A DNA stretch of 64,000 bases from Enemella evansiae (GCA_017255395.1 JAFKDC010000016.1:62001-126000), one strand, 5' to 3'; positions 50,192 to 59,863 are shown, counted from the first letter of the stretch. The notes: a model not told the origin generated them from the sequence alone. Numbers and translations: made by a program.

Positions 50192-51049
50192 ATGGGTCTC
50201 ATGGGTACATTGGCCAAGATGGCTATCGGATACGCGGCGGCGCGGGGCGTCGACCGGATGTCGGGCGGTCAGGGGCTTGGCGCGATGCTGGGCGGCGGCG
50301 CGCAGATCAAGGGCAAGGAACCGGCCTCGCGCATGCAGGCACAGATGGGACAGGCCATGTCCGGTCAGGGCTTCGGCGGCGCGGGCGGCAGCAATCCCAT
50401 GGCCGGGATGATGGAGATGTTGCAGAAGAGCGGGCTGGGCGCCATGGGCGCTGGCTCGGGCGGGAACCCGCTGGCCGCGATGATGCAGCAGTTGCAGTCC
50501 GGCGGCATGGACCCCTCTGCCCTACGCGGCAGCACCGGCGCCCCGGGCGGCGGCCTTCTTTCGCAGCTGGGCGGCGGCGGCACCGGGCTGGCGGGCATGT
50601 TCGCCGCCCTGGGAGGCGTGGCGGCCACCGCACAGGGTCAGGGCGCCAGCGCCATGGCCGACAGCCTTGCACAGACCCCCGCCGCTCCCGAGATGGAAAA
50701 GGCCGCCGCGCTGATGCTGCGCGCCATGATCCAGGCCGCCAAGGCCGATGGCGAGATCGACGCCTCGGAGCGCGCCAAGATCCTCGAGACAGTGGGCGCG
50801 GATGCCGATGCCGCCGACAAGGCCTTTATCGAGGAACAGCTGGCAGCCCCCGTCGACCCCGAGGCGCTGGCCGCCGACACGCCAGAGGCGCAGCGGATGC
50901 AGGTCTATTCCGCCTCGCTCATGACGATCCGGGTCGACACACAGGCCGAGGCCAGGCACCTCGACCGCCTTGCCCGCGCCATGGCGCTGGACGAGGGTAC
51001 GGTCAACGCGCTGCACATGCAGATGGGCATGCAGCCGCTTTACAGCTGA
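50192..51049 (+). CDS. TerB-like domain protein with Gly/Met-rich N-terminus
   Basis: 285 residues; ATG 50192 after GAGGAGGATC. Residues 1-170 are rich in Gly, Met, Ala and Gln (for example GFGGAGGSNPMAGMMEMLQ). Residues about 165-285 form a TerB-like helical domain (DUF533 type): MEKAAALMLRAMIQAAKADG, EIDASERAKILE and VYSASLMTIRVDTQAEARHL. TerB-like proteins are linked to tellurite or membrane stress, but this one has no ter neighbours. Function unknown. Starts a run with a transporter and a Fur regulator. Confidence 0.75.
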   Translation: MGLMGTLAKMAIGYAAARGVDRMSGGQGLGAMLGGGAQIKGKEPASRMQAQMGQAMSGQGFGGAGGSNPMAGMMEMLQKSGLGAMGAGSGGNPLAAMMQQLQSGGMDPSALRGSTGAPGGGLLSQLGGGGTGLAGMFAALGGVAATAQGQGASAMADSLAQTPAAPEMEKAAALMLRAMIQAAKADGEIDASERAKILETVGADADAADKAFIEEQLAAPVDPEALAADTPEAQRMQVYSASLMTIRVDTQAEARHLDRLARAMALDEGTVNALHMQMGMQPLYS

Positions 51050-51056
51050 TCCCGGC

Positions 51057-51971
51057 ATGAACCGCGGACTTGCCCTCGCGCTGGCGGGGGCGCTGATCCT
51101 GACACCCGACGCGGCCCTGATGCGCCTGTCGGGCATGGACGCCGGACAGATGCTGGCCTGGCGCGGTCTGTGCATGGGCGCGCTGTTTCTGGCCGCATGG
51201 GCGCTGACTTCGCGAAGTCGGTGGGCCGACCTGACCGCCCTTGCCAGCCCGATGGCGGCGCTGGTCATCGCCTGCCAGACCGCCACCGCGACGCTGTTTC
51301 CGCTGGGGATCGCAGCGGCGCCGGTCGCCCCGGTCCTGCTGGGCGTGGCAACGGTGCCGGTCTGGGCGGCGGTGCTGGCGCGGCTGCTGTATGGCGAACG
51401 GACGGCCCCGGCCACATGGCGGGCCATGGCCGCGGTGCTGGCGGGCATCGCGCTGGCGGTCTCGGGCCATGGCGATCCCGACGCCACCGGCAATGCCCTG
51501 ATCGGGGCCGCCAGCGGGATTGCCGTCGCCATGGCTCTGGGGCTGAATTTTGTCACCCTGCGCCACCACCCGGGCCTGCCGCTGCTGCCCGCCATCGGCG
51601 CGGGCGCCCTGATTGCGGGCCTCTTCGGCCTTGTCGCCGCGACCCCAGCCCGCCTGACCGAGGGAAACCTTCTGCCGATCCTCGTCGCCGCGGTGCTTGT
51701 CATGCCGCTGTCCTTCTTCCTGCTCAGCGCCGCCGCGCGCTGGACCTCCGCCGCCACCGTCAGCCTGTTGATGCTGCTGGAGACCGCGCTTGGGCCGCTT
51801 TGGGTCTGGCTTGCCACCGCCGAGGCCCCATCGACAAGCGCCCTTGCGGGCGGCGCGGTGGTCATCGCCGCGCTGGCGGTGTACCTCGCGCCACCCCGGC
51901 GCGCTCGGCCCTTGGCCTCGGCGTCCGGCTCGCCTAGAACGGGGCACCATCCAGCGGAGCCGGAGCCATGA
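51057..51971 (+). CDS. EamA-type (DMT) transporter
   Basis: 304 residues, about ten hydrophobic helices in two repeats (LALALAGALILTPDAALMRL, PVLLGVATVPVWAAVLARLL, then GALIAGLFGLVAATPARL). Its stop overlaps the Fur-family gene start (ATGA). Substrate unknown. Second EamA gene in this stretch, not a close copy of 49160-50080. Confidence 0.85.
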   Translation: MNRGLALALAGALILTPDAALMRLSGMDAGQMLAWRGLCMGALFLAAWALTSRSRWADLTALASPMAALVIACQTATATLFPLGIAAAPVAPVLLGVATVPVWAAVLARLLYGERTAPATWRAMAAVLAGIALAVSGHGDPDATGNALIGAASGIAVAMALGLNFVTLRHHPGLPLLPAIGAGALIAGLFGLVAATPARLTEGNLLPILVAAVLVMPLSFFLLSAAARWTSAATVSLLMLLETALGPLWVWLATAEAPSTSALAGGAVVIAALAVYLAPPRRARPLASASGSPRTGHHPAEPEP

Positions 51972-52381
51972 CAGACAGCATCGCAGACCGCTGCGCGGCC
52001 CATGGCCTGCGCATGACCGGACAGCGCCGCACCATCGCCGAGGTGCTCGACGCCGCGTCGGACCATCCCGACGTCGAAGAGCTGTACGCCCGTGCCTCGG
52101 CACAGGACCCGAAGATCTCTCTGGCCACGGTCTACCGCACCGTGAAGCTTTTCGAAGAAACCGGGATCGTCGAAAGGGTCGACTTCGGCGATGGCCGCGC
52201 CCGCTACGAAGATGCGGAACGCGACCACCACGATCACCTGATCGACCTCGATACCGGGCAGATCATCGAATTCGTCGACGAAGAGATCGAGGCGCTTCAG
52301 GAAAGGATCGCCCGCAAGCTGGGTTATCGCCTGACCGGGCACCGCATGGAACTGTACGGTGTGCCGCTGAAGAAGGACTGA
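51968..52381 (+). CDS. Fur-family transcriptional regulator
   Basis: 137 residues. Winged helix GLRMTGQRRTIAEVLDAASD and recognition region KISLATVYRTVKLFEETG, then metal-site segment ERDHHDHLIDLDTG. It lacks the C-terminal Cys-x-x-Cys zinc pair, like the alphaproteobacterial Fur/Mur type, which often senses manganese or iron. I cannot choose between Fur and Mur from sequence alone. Overlaps the preceding transporter gene by 4 bases. Confidence 0.9.
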   Translation: MTDSIADRCAAHGLRMTGQRRTIAEVLDAASDHPDVEELYARASAQDPKISLATVYRTVKLFEETGIVERVDFGDGRARYEDAERDHHDHLIDLDTGQIIEFVDEEIEALQERIARKLGYRLTGHRMELYGVPLKKD

Positions 52382-52592
52382 CCGCCGCCCCGCAAGGCGT
52401 GCCGATCCCTGCGTCGCAGCCCCGGCGGTGCAGCCCGGTGCGCGCGGCGACGGGCTGCTCAGGGAGACAGGCAGCGACCTGCCGGGAGCGCGTCCCGCGA
52501 AGCGGATGCAAGGGGCGAAGACCCGGCACCTGCCCGGGTGTCACGCAAAGCCCGCTACGCGCGGCGCTCGGGCTGTCGCCAGACCGCACGCA

Positions 52593-53312
52593 TCAGGCCA
52601 ACAGCAGCGCCACACGCCGGTTCTGCTTGCCCTTGTTCTCGATCTTGCCAAGCCGCAGGGCGCCGATCTCTCCGGTGCGCGCCACATGGGTTCCGCCGCA
52701 GGGTTGCAGATCCACCTGCTCTGACGGCTCGCCGATCCGTACAAGCCGGACCTTTCCCGCACCGCGCGGCGGTTTGACCGACAGCGTCTTGACCAGGTCG
52801 GGCTGCGCGTCGAGGTCCGCCTCGGTGATCCAGCGCTCGGTCACCGGCAAATCGCGGTCCACCAGCGCGTTCAAGGCCTCTTCAATAGCGTCGCGGTCCT
52901 CAGGCGGCTCCGGCATCAGGAAATCCAGACGTCCGCCCGTGGCGCCGATCTGCCCGCCGGTGACGGGCAAGGGGATCACAACGCTGAGCAGATGCAGCGC
53001 CGTGTGCACGCGCATATGGGCATGCCGCCGCTCCCAGTCGAGCCGCTGGACCACATGCGCCCCCAGCGGCGGCAGGGCCGCGGGTTCGGCGGGCACCAGG
53101 ACCGAAGACTGGCCGTCCTCGGCCTTGACCGCCGTGGCGATGGTCAGACGGGTGCCGTCCCACTCCAGCCAGCCGCTGTCGCCGGGCTGGCCGCCGCCCT
53201 TGGGGTAGAACAGCGACCGATCCAGAACGACCCCGCCCTCGGGCGTGATCGCCACCACGCGGGCCGGGGCCTCGCGCAGGTAGGCATCGTCGCGGTACAA
53301 CAGCGGCATCAT
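52593..53312 (-). CDS. Alanyl-tRNA editing protein (AlaX-like)
   Basis: 239 residues. The zinc-site motif HTALHLL (HxxxH) and CGGTHV, with the fold PKGGGQPGDSGWLEW. Matches the trans-editing AlaX type, which removes mischarged Ser or Gly from tRNA-Ala. Its start overlaps the stop of the mscS gene by 4 bases, so it is the last gene of the cfa-trgA-trgB-cysK-mscS operon. Confidence 0.9.
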   Translation of the reverse strand: MMPLLYRDDAYLREAPARVVAITPEGGVVLDRSLFYPKGGGQPGDSGWLEWDGTRLTIATAVKAEDGQSSVLVPAEPAALPPLGAHVVQRLDWERRHAHMRVHTALHLLSVVIPLPVTGGQIGATGGRLDFLMPEPPEDRDAIEEALNALVDRDLPVTERWITEADLDAQPDLVKTLSVKPPRGAGKVRLVRIGEPSEQVDLQPCGGTHVARTGEIGALRLGKIENKGKQNRRVALLLA

Positions 53313-55762
53313 CGGCCGTCACCCCCGTCGATATCCGCCTCGGTCCCGTAAGAGCCGGGCTCGGCGCGCTCCTGCCGCTGCGGGATGACCGAGGTTTCAG
53401 GCTTTGCCGGTCCAGTGGTCGATTGCGGGGCCGCCGGAGGCGTGTCGGGGCGCCCGCCCCCGAGCGCCTCGGGGTTGCGCAGCCAGATGTCGCGCTGCGC
53501 GAAGGGGATCTCGATCCCCTCGGCGACGAAGCGTTCGGCGATGTCGTGGTTCATCTCGGTGCGAACCACCAGCCCCTGCCCCACGTCGCGCAGGATCACC
53601 CGCAGCTCGAAGTCCAGCGCATCGGCCCCGAAGCCCGTGAAGACCACCAGCGGGGCCGGGTTCATCAGCACCATGTCATGGTGCCGCGCGATATCCAGCA
53701 GGATCTTCTCGACCTTGCGCGTGTCGGTGCCATAGGCCACGCCCACCGTCAGGATCAACCGCCCCAGAGAGTTGCCGCGGGTGTAGTTGGCCACCGTGCC
53801 CGATACGAAATCGGCGTTCGGAATGATCAGGTCGTAGCGGTCGAAGGTCTCCAGCCGGGTCGAGCGGACAGAGATGTCCTTGACGATGCCGTGGGTGCCG
53901 TTGACCTCGATCCAGTCGCCTTCGCCGATGGGCCGCTCGATCAGCAGGATGATCCCCGAGACGAAGTTCGACACGATGTTCTGAAGGCCGAAACCGATGC
54001 CCACCGACAGCGCCCCGGCGACGATGGCCAGCGACGACAGGTCCAGCCCGCCGGCGGTGATCGCGATGATCGCGGCGGTGAAGATACCGACGTAGCCGAT
54101 CCCCGAGACCACGGCGTTCTGACCGCCCTGATCCAGCTTGGTGCGCGGCAGAACAGCCGTCCGCAGCGCGCCCTGAAACAGCCGCGTCACCATGTAGCCG
54201 ATCACGAAGACGAAGATCACCAGCAGGAAATCCGACGGCGAAATCCGCGTCTCGCCGAAGGTAAAGCCTTCCTGGAAGCGCGCCCAGACCTCTGTCAGGT
54301 CGGCGCGGCGCGCGCCCCAGATCAGCGCCAGGAAGGGAATCGAGCCAATCGCCAGAGCAAAGCCCGCCAGCACCGGCCAGAGGCTGTTGTCCTCGTCCGG
54401 ATGGCTGCCCGTGACCAGCTCGTACAGGTTGTTGATGAACTGCTGCAGCACCATGACGAGGCCGATGAGGCCCAATGTCGCGATGGCCGGATAGATCAGC
54501 GCCTCGCCGACCTTCAGGTATCCCAGCGCCGCCAGCACCGGCCCCAGCGCGCCCAGCACCATGGCCGCCCGCCCCATGAAACGCGCCAGCCGCAGCCGGA
54601 AGAGACCCGCGTCGGTTGCCTCGCGCGCGGCCCGGCTGCCAGCCATATGCGCCTCGTTGCGGGTGCGGCCCAGACGGAAGAGGAAATAGCCCGAGATCAG
54701 CAGCACCGGGAACTGCAACACCGCCTCGGTCTCGGCGGCGTAGTTGTCGAGCTCGACGAAGACGCGCAGCATGTCGCGCAGCACATAGCTGACCGACAGG
54801 ATATTGGCCACGCGCCGCGCCCGCCTGCGGTCTTCCAGCGCAAGCGGCAGCACCGCCATCTCGTCGCTGTCGTGAAAGGCCTGATCCGCCAGCCAGCGGA
54901 TCATAAGCAGAGTCGCGGCCCAGCTTGGCAGGTGTTCCAGCAGGACGCGCCAGCGCGGACCGGCAAAATCCGTAATGGTCGCGGCAGTGACCAGCAGGAT
55001 GATCCCGAACAGCGGCAGCATGATCTGTCCCAGGGAGATCACGAAGCGGATCACCCCGGTGCCGCGTCGGCTGTGACCGATCAGCCGCGTGACGCCCGCG
55101 CGCGCCCACCTGTGCCCTCGCAGGATCAGCATCAGCCCGATGCCGCCGACGATCAGGATGGTGGGCAGATTCCGCCAGGCCTCGGCGCGGTGGCCCGCAT
55201 CCCGGGCGTTCGCCACCAGCTCCTGCCAGGACAGCAGGATCGAGGTCGTCAGCGCGTCGAGCGCGGCGGGCCAGTGCACCGGGTTCAGCGGCGAGGGCCC
55301 AACCGACAGCAGCGCATCCGCCTGCCGTTCGCGGATGATGCGGTCGATCTCGGCGATCATGGCGTTGGCGCGGGTATAGGCCTCTTCCGCGCGCAACACC
55401 GGGGCGCGCAGCTCGGACATCTGCGCGTTCAGCGCCGCGCGGCGCTCGGCGATATCGTCGGGTTCGCTTTCGCCCTCGGCGGGCGGCTCTCCCAGCGCGT
55501 CGATCTGCGACTCCAGCGCCTCGATCCGGGTCGCGTTGATATCCTGCCCGGCCAGAAAGCGCTCACGCCATTCGGCCAGTTGCAGGCGCAGGGCTTCCAG
55601 CGTCGCATCGCTGGCCTGCGGCTCCTGCAAGATCCGCTCGCCGCTGGCGGCGCGGCTGTCCCAGGCATTGTAGTCGGGAGCCTCCACCTCCTGCGCCAGC
55701 GCAAGCCCGGCGCAGAGGATCAACGCAAGGCCGGCGGCGACGATCCGGTGAAGCCAGCGCAT
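53309..55762 (-). CDS. Large mechanosensitive channel of the MscS family with DUF3772
   Basis: 817 residues. Signal peptide (AAGLALILCAGLALA), a periplasmic helical DUF3772-like region to about 190, many membrane helices, then the MscS core LDLSSLAIVAGALSVGIGFG, LQNIVSNFVSGIILLIERPI and the beta domain VNGTHGIVKDISVRSTRLETF. The Gly/Ala-rich pore helix is intact. A low-complexity C-terminus (GGGRPDTPPAAPQ). It releases osmolytes under membrane tension. Starts 3 bases after cysK stop. Confidence 0.92.
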   Translation of the reverse strand: MRWLHRIVAAGLALILCAGLALAQEVEAPDYNAWDSRAASGERILQEPQASDATLEALRLQLAEWRERFLAGQDINATRIEALESQIDALGEPPAEGESEPDDIAERRAALNAQMSELRAPVLRAEEAYTRANAMIAEIDRIIRERQADALLSVGPSPLNPVHWPAALDALTTSILLSWQELVANARDAGHRAEAWRNLPTILIVGGIGLMLILRGHRWARAGVTRLIGHSRRGTGVIRFVISLGQIMLPLFGIILLVTAATITDFAGPRWRVLLEHLPSWAATLLMIRWLADQAFHDSDEMAVLPLALEDRRRARRVANILSVSYVLRDMLRVFVELDNYAAETEAVLQFPVLLISGYFLFRLGRTRNEAHMAGSRAAREATDAGLFRLRLARFMGRAAMVLGALGPVLAALGYLKVGEALIYPAIATLGLIGLVMVLQQFINNLYELVTGSHPDEDNSLWPVLAGFALAIGSIPFLALIWGARRADLTEVWARFQEGFTFGETRISPSDFLLVIFVFVIGYMVTRLFQGALRTAVLPRTKLDQGGQNAVVSGIGYVGIFTAAIIAITAGGLDLSSLAIVAGALSVGIGFGLQNIVSNFVSGIILLIERPIGEGDWIEVNGTHGIVKDISVRSTRLETFDRYDLIIPNADFVSGTVANYTRGNSLGRLILTVGVAYGTDTRKVEKILLDIARHHDMVLMNPAPLVVFTGFGADALDFELRVILRDVGQGLVVRTEMNHDIAERFVAEGIEIPFAQRDIWLRNPEALGGGRPDTPPAAPQSTTGPAKPETSVIPQRQERAEPGSYGTEADIDGGDGR

Positions 55763-55765
55763 CGC

Positions 55766-56800
55766 TCAGACGTCCTCGAAAACGCCCGGAATACTGGCCG
55801 GCGCCCGCGTCAGCCAAGACGGCGTCGGAAGCCCCTTCTCCCGAAGGAACTCGGGGTTGAAAAGCTTGGACTGGTAGCGCGTGCCGTAGTCGCACAGGAT
55901 GGTGACGATCCGGTGCCCCGGCCCCATCTCGCGGGCCATGCGGATCGCGCCCGCGACGTTGATCCCGGACGAGCCGCCAAGGCACAGCCCTTCCTCCGCC
56001 AGCAGGTCGAAGACCACCGGCAGCGCCTCGTCGTCGGGGATGTTGTAGGCCATGTCCGGGGTGAAGCCTTCAAGGTTGGCGGTGATCCGCCCCTGCCCGA
56101 TTCCCTCGGTGATCGAGCTGCCCTCGGCGGCGTGCTCGCCGGTGGTGTAATAGTTGAACAGCGTCGCCCCGTCGGGATCGGCAAGGCCGATCTTCACGCC
56201 CTTGGGTTGCAGCGCCCCGGCGACGCCCGCCAGCGTGCCGCCCGACCCCACCGCGCAGATGAACCCGTCGACCTTGCCGCCGGTCTGCTCCCAGATCTCG
56301 GGGCCGGTGGTTTCCACATGGGCCAGCCGGTTGGCGACATTGTCGAACTGGTTGGCCCAGATCGCGCCGTGCGGCGCCGTCTTCGCCATCTCTTCGGCCA
56401 GGCGGCCCGAGTAGCGCACATAGTTGTTGGGGTTGCGATAGGGCGCGGCGGGCACCTGCACCAGCTCGGCCCCGGCCAGGCGGATCATGTCCTTCTTTTC
56501 CTGGCTCTGGGTCTCGGGAATGACGATGACCGTCTTGAACCCCATCGAGGCGCCCACAAGCGCCAGACCGATCCCGGTATTGCCCGCGGTGCCTTCGACG
56601 ATGGTGCCGCCGGGTTCCAGCAGGCCCTTCTCGACCGCGTCGCGGATGATGTACAGCGCCGCGCGGTCCTTGACCGACTGGCCCGGGTTCATGAACTCGG
56701 CCTTGCCGTAAATCTCGCAGCCGGTCATTTCCGAGGCCTTGCGCAGCCGGATCAGCGGCGTCTGTCCTATGGCATCGGCGAGATCATGGGCGATACGCAT
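55766..56800 (-). CDS. cysK: Cysteine synthase A
   Basis: 344 residues. PLP lysine Lys44 in MNPGQSVKDRAAL, the serine/acetate-binding loop GTAGNTGIGLALVGA, and GSGGTLAGVAGALQ. It makes cysteine from O-acetylserine and sulfide. In Rhodobacter sphaeroides cysK contributes to tellurite resistance together with trgA and trgB, which lie upstream here in order. Start ATG 56800. Confidence 0.93.
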   Translation of the reverse strand: MRIAHDLADAIGQTPLIRLRKASEMTGCEIYGKAEFMNPGQSVKDRAALYIIRDAVEKGLLEPGGTIVEGTAGNTGIGLALVGASMGFKTVIVIPETQSQEKKDMIRLAGAELVQVPAAPYRNPNNYVRYSGRLAEEMAKTAPHGAIWANQFDNVANRLAHVETTGPEIWEQTGGKVDGFICAVGSGGTLAGVAGALQPKGVKIGLADPDGATLFNYYTTGEHAAEGSSITEGIGQGRITANLEGFTPDMAYNIPDDEALPVVFDLLAEEGLCLGGSSGINVAGAIRMAREMGPGHRIVTILCDYGTRYQSKLFNPEFLREKGLPTPSWLTRAPASIPGVFEDV

Positions 56801-56941
56801 GGCGCGGGTCCTTTTCTGGGCAGGGTTTTGCATGGTGTAGGGCGCCCGTCCCGGCGACGCAAGTCGGCGCCGCCCTGCCCGGCCCGCCCGCCCTCGGACT
56901 GCCACCCAAACCGCCCCCGGACCGCCCCGCACAACACCTCT

Positions 56942-56972
56942 GCTTCTTTGGTCCTCCAAATACCTCGGAGAG
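56942..56972 (-). repeat. Dispersed intergenic element, copy 2
   Basis: Plus strand GCTTCTTTGGTCCTCCAAATACCTCGGAG. On the minus strand it follows the trgB stop by about 115 bases, with the same orientation relative to the gene as the other two copies. The arms differ slightly (TTTGGAGGACC instead of TTTCGGGACC). Confidence 0.6.
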
Positions 56973-57087
56973 GCGCGCGCAGCGCGCGGGGGCAGAGCCC
57001 ACCGCCAAGCGGTCAAGCCACGCGCCGCCCGGCACGCGCAACGCCCGCCGGGATCGCCGGGAAACCCGTTCTTCCTGCCAACCCCGG

Positions 57088-58209
57088 TCAGAGGCCGCGC
57101 CGCAGCCCCTCGCGCTCGACGGCCAGCCAGGTCAGCAGCATCACCAGCGGCAGGGCGTTGATCTCGCCCGAACGGACCAGCGCCATCGCGCGCTCGAAGG
57201 CCACGACATGGGTGCGGATATCCTCGTTCTCTTCCGCAAGCCCCCCGGTCCCGGTGCGCTCGGCGCCAAGCTCGGCCAGCGCGAGGAAACCGTGGTAATA
57301 CTCGGTCGAATACCCCGGCGAGGCATAGCCCTTCGGGGCCGGGATCAGGCGCCGCACATCGATTCGCGCCTCTTCGCGGGTTTCCCGCAGGGCCGCCTCT
57401 TCGGGCGTCTCCCCGGCGTCGATCAGCCCCGCCACCGGCTCCAGCACCCAGGGCGAGGGGTCGCCGCGATGGATCGGACCGTAGCGCAGCTGCTCGATGA
57501 TGAGCACGGTATCGGCCACGGGGTCGTAGGGCAGCACCAGCGCGACATCCCAGGCGATGAAGCATTCGCGCTCCAGCGGCCCGGTGCGTCCGCCGTCGAA
57601 ACGGTCATAGCTCAGCCGGAACGGCTGAAGCCGGAAGAACCCCTCGTAGGCACCGGGCATGGGCTGCCAGTCGACCTCTGACAGGCTGCGCGGGCTGCGC
57701 AGGGTCTGCGGGATCGGGTCGGGGCCAAAACGCTGCTGGCCCCATGCGCGGGCGGCAAAGAAGGGGCGCATGTGACCGGCGGCCTCTGCCGTGTAACGCC
57801 CGCGCCGGGCCATGACCTCGCGCGCCGCCTGCACCGCGGCCGCGCCGAGTTCTGCCACCCATGCCGCCAGAGACCAGGGCGCGGCATCGGGCGCCCCGGC
57901 GAGGTCAGGGAAATAGACCTGCGCCGTCGCCGTCCCCCAGGGGCCGTCAACCGCCACCTGCCGGGTCTCGTAGCCATGGCCGCCTTCGTAATAGTCCAGC
58001 CGCGCGATATCTTCCGCCGCAAGCCCGGAGACCAGCAGCCCCGGCGCCTCGGCCCCCGGCACCGCCGTGATCGTCGGGTAGGTCTCGCCCGGGACGGCCT
58101 TCACCGCATGGCCCTTCAGCACCGCCTCGCGGGTCTCGGGGCGGCGGCCCAGCACCACCTCCAGCAGCGGCAGGTGCCGCAGCGTGCCGTAAAAGAAAAA
58201 CGTGGTCAC
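57088..58209 (-). CDS. trgB: Gamma-glutamylcyclotransferase-like plus Nudix fusion (TrgB-like)
   Basis: 373 residues from GTG 58209. Residues 1-165 have the AIG2/gamma-glutamylcyclotransferase start FFFYGTLRHLPLLEVVLGRR with GYETRQVAVDG. Residues about 180-373 are a Nudix hydrolase of ADP-ribose pyrophosphatase type; the box GLIDAGETPEEAALRETREE is present with Arg in place of the usual last Gly. The same two-domain layout is known from TrgB, one of the tellurite-resistance proteins of R. sphaeroides. Starts 4 bases after trgA stop. Confidence 0.85.
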   Translation of the reverse strand: MTTFFFYGTLRHLPLLEVVLGRRPETREAVLKGHAVKAVPGETYPTITAVPGAEAPGLLVSGLAAEDIARLDYYEGGHGYETRQVAVDGPWGTATAQVYFPDLAGAPDAAPWSLAAWVAELGAAAVQAAREVMARRGRYTAEAAGHMRPFFAARAWGQQRFGPDPIPQTLRSPRSLSEVDWQPMPGAYEGFFRLQPFRLSYDRFDGGRTGPLERECFIAWDVALVLPYDPVADTVLIIEQLRYGPIHRGDPSPWVLEPVAGLIDAGETPEEAALRETREEARIDVRRLIPAPKGYASPGYSTEYYHGFLALAELGAERTGTGGLAEENEDIRTHVVAFERAMALVRSGEINALPLVMLLTWLAVEREGLRRGL

Positions 58210-58213
58210 GCGC

Positions 58214-58654
58214 TTACCTCCAGCGGCCTGCCGCGATCTCGGCAAGGATGCCGGTGGCAATGCCGCCCAGCAGCAGGGCCACGACAACCTTGGCGTCCAG
58301 CATGATCTCGCCGTATTCGGCCATATGCTCGAAGATCGCGGCAATGGCTTCCACCATGCTGTCGAAATGCCGCGCGAAGCTGCGCCGCACCATCTCGTTC
58401 GTGGCCTGCACGAAGAGCCCCCAGAACACCAGCGCTACGGTCCCGGTGAAGCCGTTTCCGATGGCCGCCGACATGCCGCGCCCGGCCCGGCGCCCCACCA
58501 CCCACCAGCCCATGACCAGCCCGATCAGCGCGTTCACATAATTGAACAGTCCGAAATCGGTACTGGCGGGCAGAAGCGGGCGGATCAGGTCGGACACGAC
58601 GTATCCCAGCGCCGCAAGGCACAGGGCGGCGACAAGTTTCGCGGCTGTGGGCAT
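58214..58654 (-). CDS. trgA: TrgA family membrane protein (tellurite resistance)
   Basis: 146 residues with four hydrophobic helices (KLVAALCLAALGYVVSDLI, FNYVNALIGLVMGWWVVG, NGFTGTVALVFWGLFVQATN, VVVALLLGGIATGILAEIAA). Family features: start MPTAAKLVAALCLAALG, TDFGLFNYVNA and RAGRGMSAAIGNG. Starts 3 bases after the cfa stop. Mechanism unknown; with trgB and cysK it forms the tellurite-resistance set known from R. sphaeroides. Confidence 0.9.
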   Translation of the reverse strand: MPTAAKLVAALCLAALGYVVSDLIRPLLPASTDFGLFNYVNALIGLVMGWWVVGRRAGRGMSAAIGNGFTGTVALVFWGLFVQATNEMVRRSFARHFDSMVEAIAAIFEHMAEYGEIMLDAKVVVALLLGGIATGILAEIAAGRWR

Positions 58655-58657
58655 GAA

Positions 58658-59863
58658 CTAGCTGGGTCTCGCAATCGTGATCTGTGTCACGTCGCAGTTT
58701 CCGCTGCGAAAGGTCGCGGCGCAAGAGGCAAGGTAGAAGTTCCACATCCTGCGGAAGCGGTCGTCGAAACCCTGCAACGCCACATGATCCCAGCGCGCGT
58801 TGAAGGTATCGAACCACAGGTCCAGCGTGCGGGCGTAGCTTTGCCCGAATTCCCGGCTGCCCTCGACCCGAAGCCCCGCCCGTTCCACCGCCTGACGCAG
58901 CACCACCGGGCTGGGCAGCATGCCGCCGGGAAAGATGTACTTCTGGATGAAATCGACGCCGCGCCGGTAAACCTCCCAGCGCCGGTGCTGGACGGTGATG
59001 ACCTGAAGACCGGCGCGCCCCCCGGGCTTCAGCCGCCCCCGCACCGTGTCGAAATAGGCGGGCCAGTATTGTTCGCCGACAGCCTCGAACATCTCGATCG
59101 AGGCGATACCGTCGTATTGGCCGCGCTCGTCCCGGTAGTCCTGCAACTTCAGGTCGACCCGATCCGACAGGCCCGCGCGGGCCATGCGCTCGGTGGCAAA
59201 GCGGTGCTGTTCGGCGCTGATGGTCAGGCCGGTGACACGCAGGCCCCGCTCCTGCGCGGCGTATTCGGCGAAGCCGCCCCAGCCGCAGCCGATTTCCAGC
59301 ACATGATCGCCGGGCCGCAGGTTCAGGCTGTCGACAAGCGCCGCGTATTTCGCCCGCTGCGCCTGGGCCAGGTCCTCGTGGCCCTGTTCGAACAGCGCCG
59401 AGGAATAGGTCATCGTCTCGTCCAGCCAAAGTCCGTAGAAATCGTTGCCCAGATCGTAATGGGCCGAGATGTTGCGCCGCGCCTGCCGCTTGGTGTTGCG
59501 CTGCAACCAGAAGCGCAGCCGCTCGAAGGCGCGCACCACGGCGCCGCCGGGGTAGCCGTCGAACATCTCTTCGTTGGCGTGCACGAGGTCCAGAAAGGCC
59601 ATCAGGTCGGGTGTCGACCACCAGCCATCCAGATAGGCCTCGCAGAACCCAAGGTCGCCCTCGCGGATCAGCCGGGCAAAGACGTCGCGGTGATGCAGGA
59701 CAAGCTCTGCGTCCGGGCCGGGCGCCCGGCCTTCCGCCACATGGCGGCTGCCATCGGGCAAAACGAAGACCAGCCGTCCGCGTTCCATCCGGCGCGCCAT
59801 GTCGAGAACACGCGCGAAATAGCGCGGAGGCGGGGCATCGTCGGGGATTTCCAGAGCGGTCAT
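58658..59863 (-). CDS. cfa: Cyclopropane-fatty-acyl-phospholipid synthase
   Basis: 401 residues. N-terminal lipid-binding part (LIREGDLGFCEAYLDGWWST), then NISAHYDLGNDFYGLWLDET and the SAM motif VLEIGCGWGGFAEYAAQ, then FIQKYIFPGGMLPS. It adds a methylene bridge to unsaturated fatty acyl chains of membrane lipids. First gene of the tight cfa-trgA-trgB-cysK-mscS-alaX operon (gaps 3, 4 and 3 bases within the first, second and fourth junctions). Confidence 0.94.
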   Translation of the reverse strand: MTALEIPDDAPPPRYFARVLDMARRMERGRLVFVLPDGSRHVAEGRAPGPDAELVLHHRDVFARLIREGDLGFCEAYLDGWWSTPDLMAFLDLVHANEEMFDGYPGGAVVRAFERLRFWLQRNTKRQARRNISAHYDLGNDFYGLWLDETMTYSSALFEQGHEDLAQAQRAKYAALVDSLNLRPGDHVLEIGCGWGGFAEYAAQERGLRVTGLTISAEQHRFATERMARAGLSDRVDLKLQDYRDERGQYDGIASIEMFEAVGEQYWPAYFDTVRGRLKPGGRAGLQVITVQHRRWEVYRRGVDFIQKYIFPGGMLPSPVVLRQAVERAGLRVEGSREFGQSYARTLDLWFDTFNARWDHVALQGFDDRFRRMWNFYLASCAATFRSGNCDVTQITIARPS

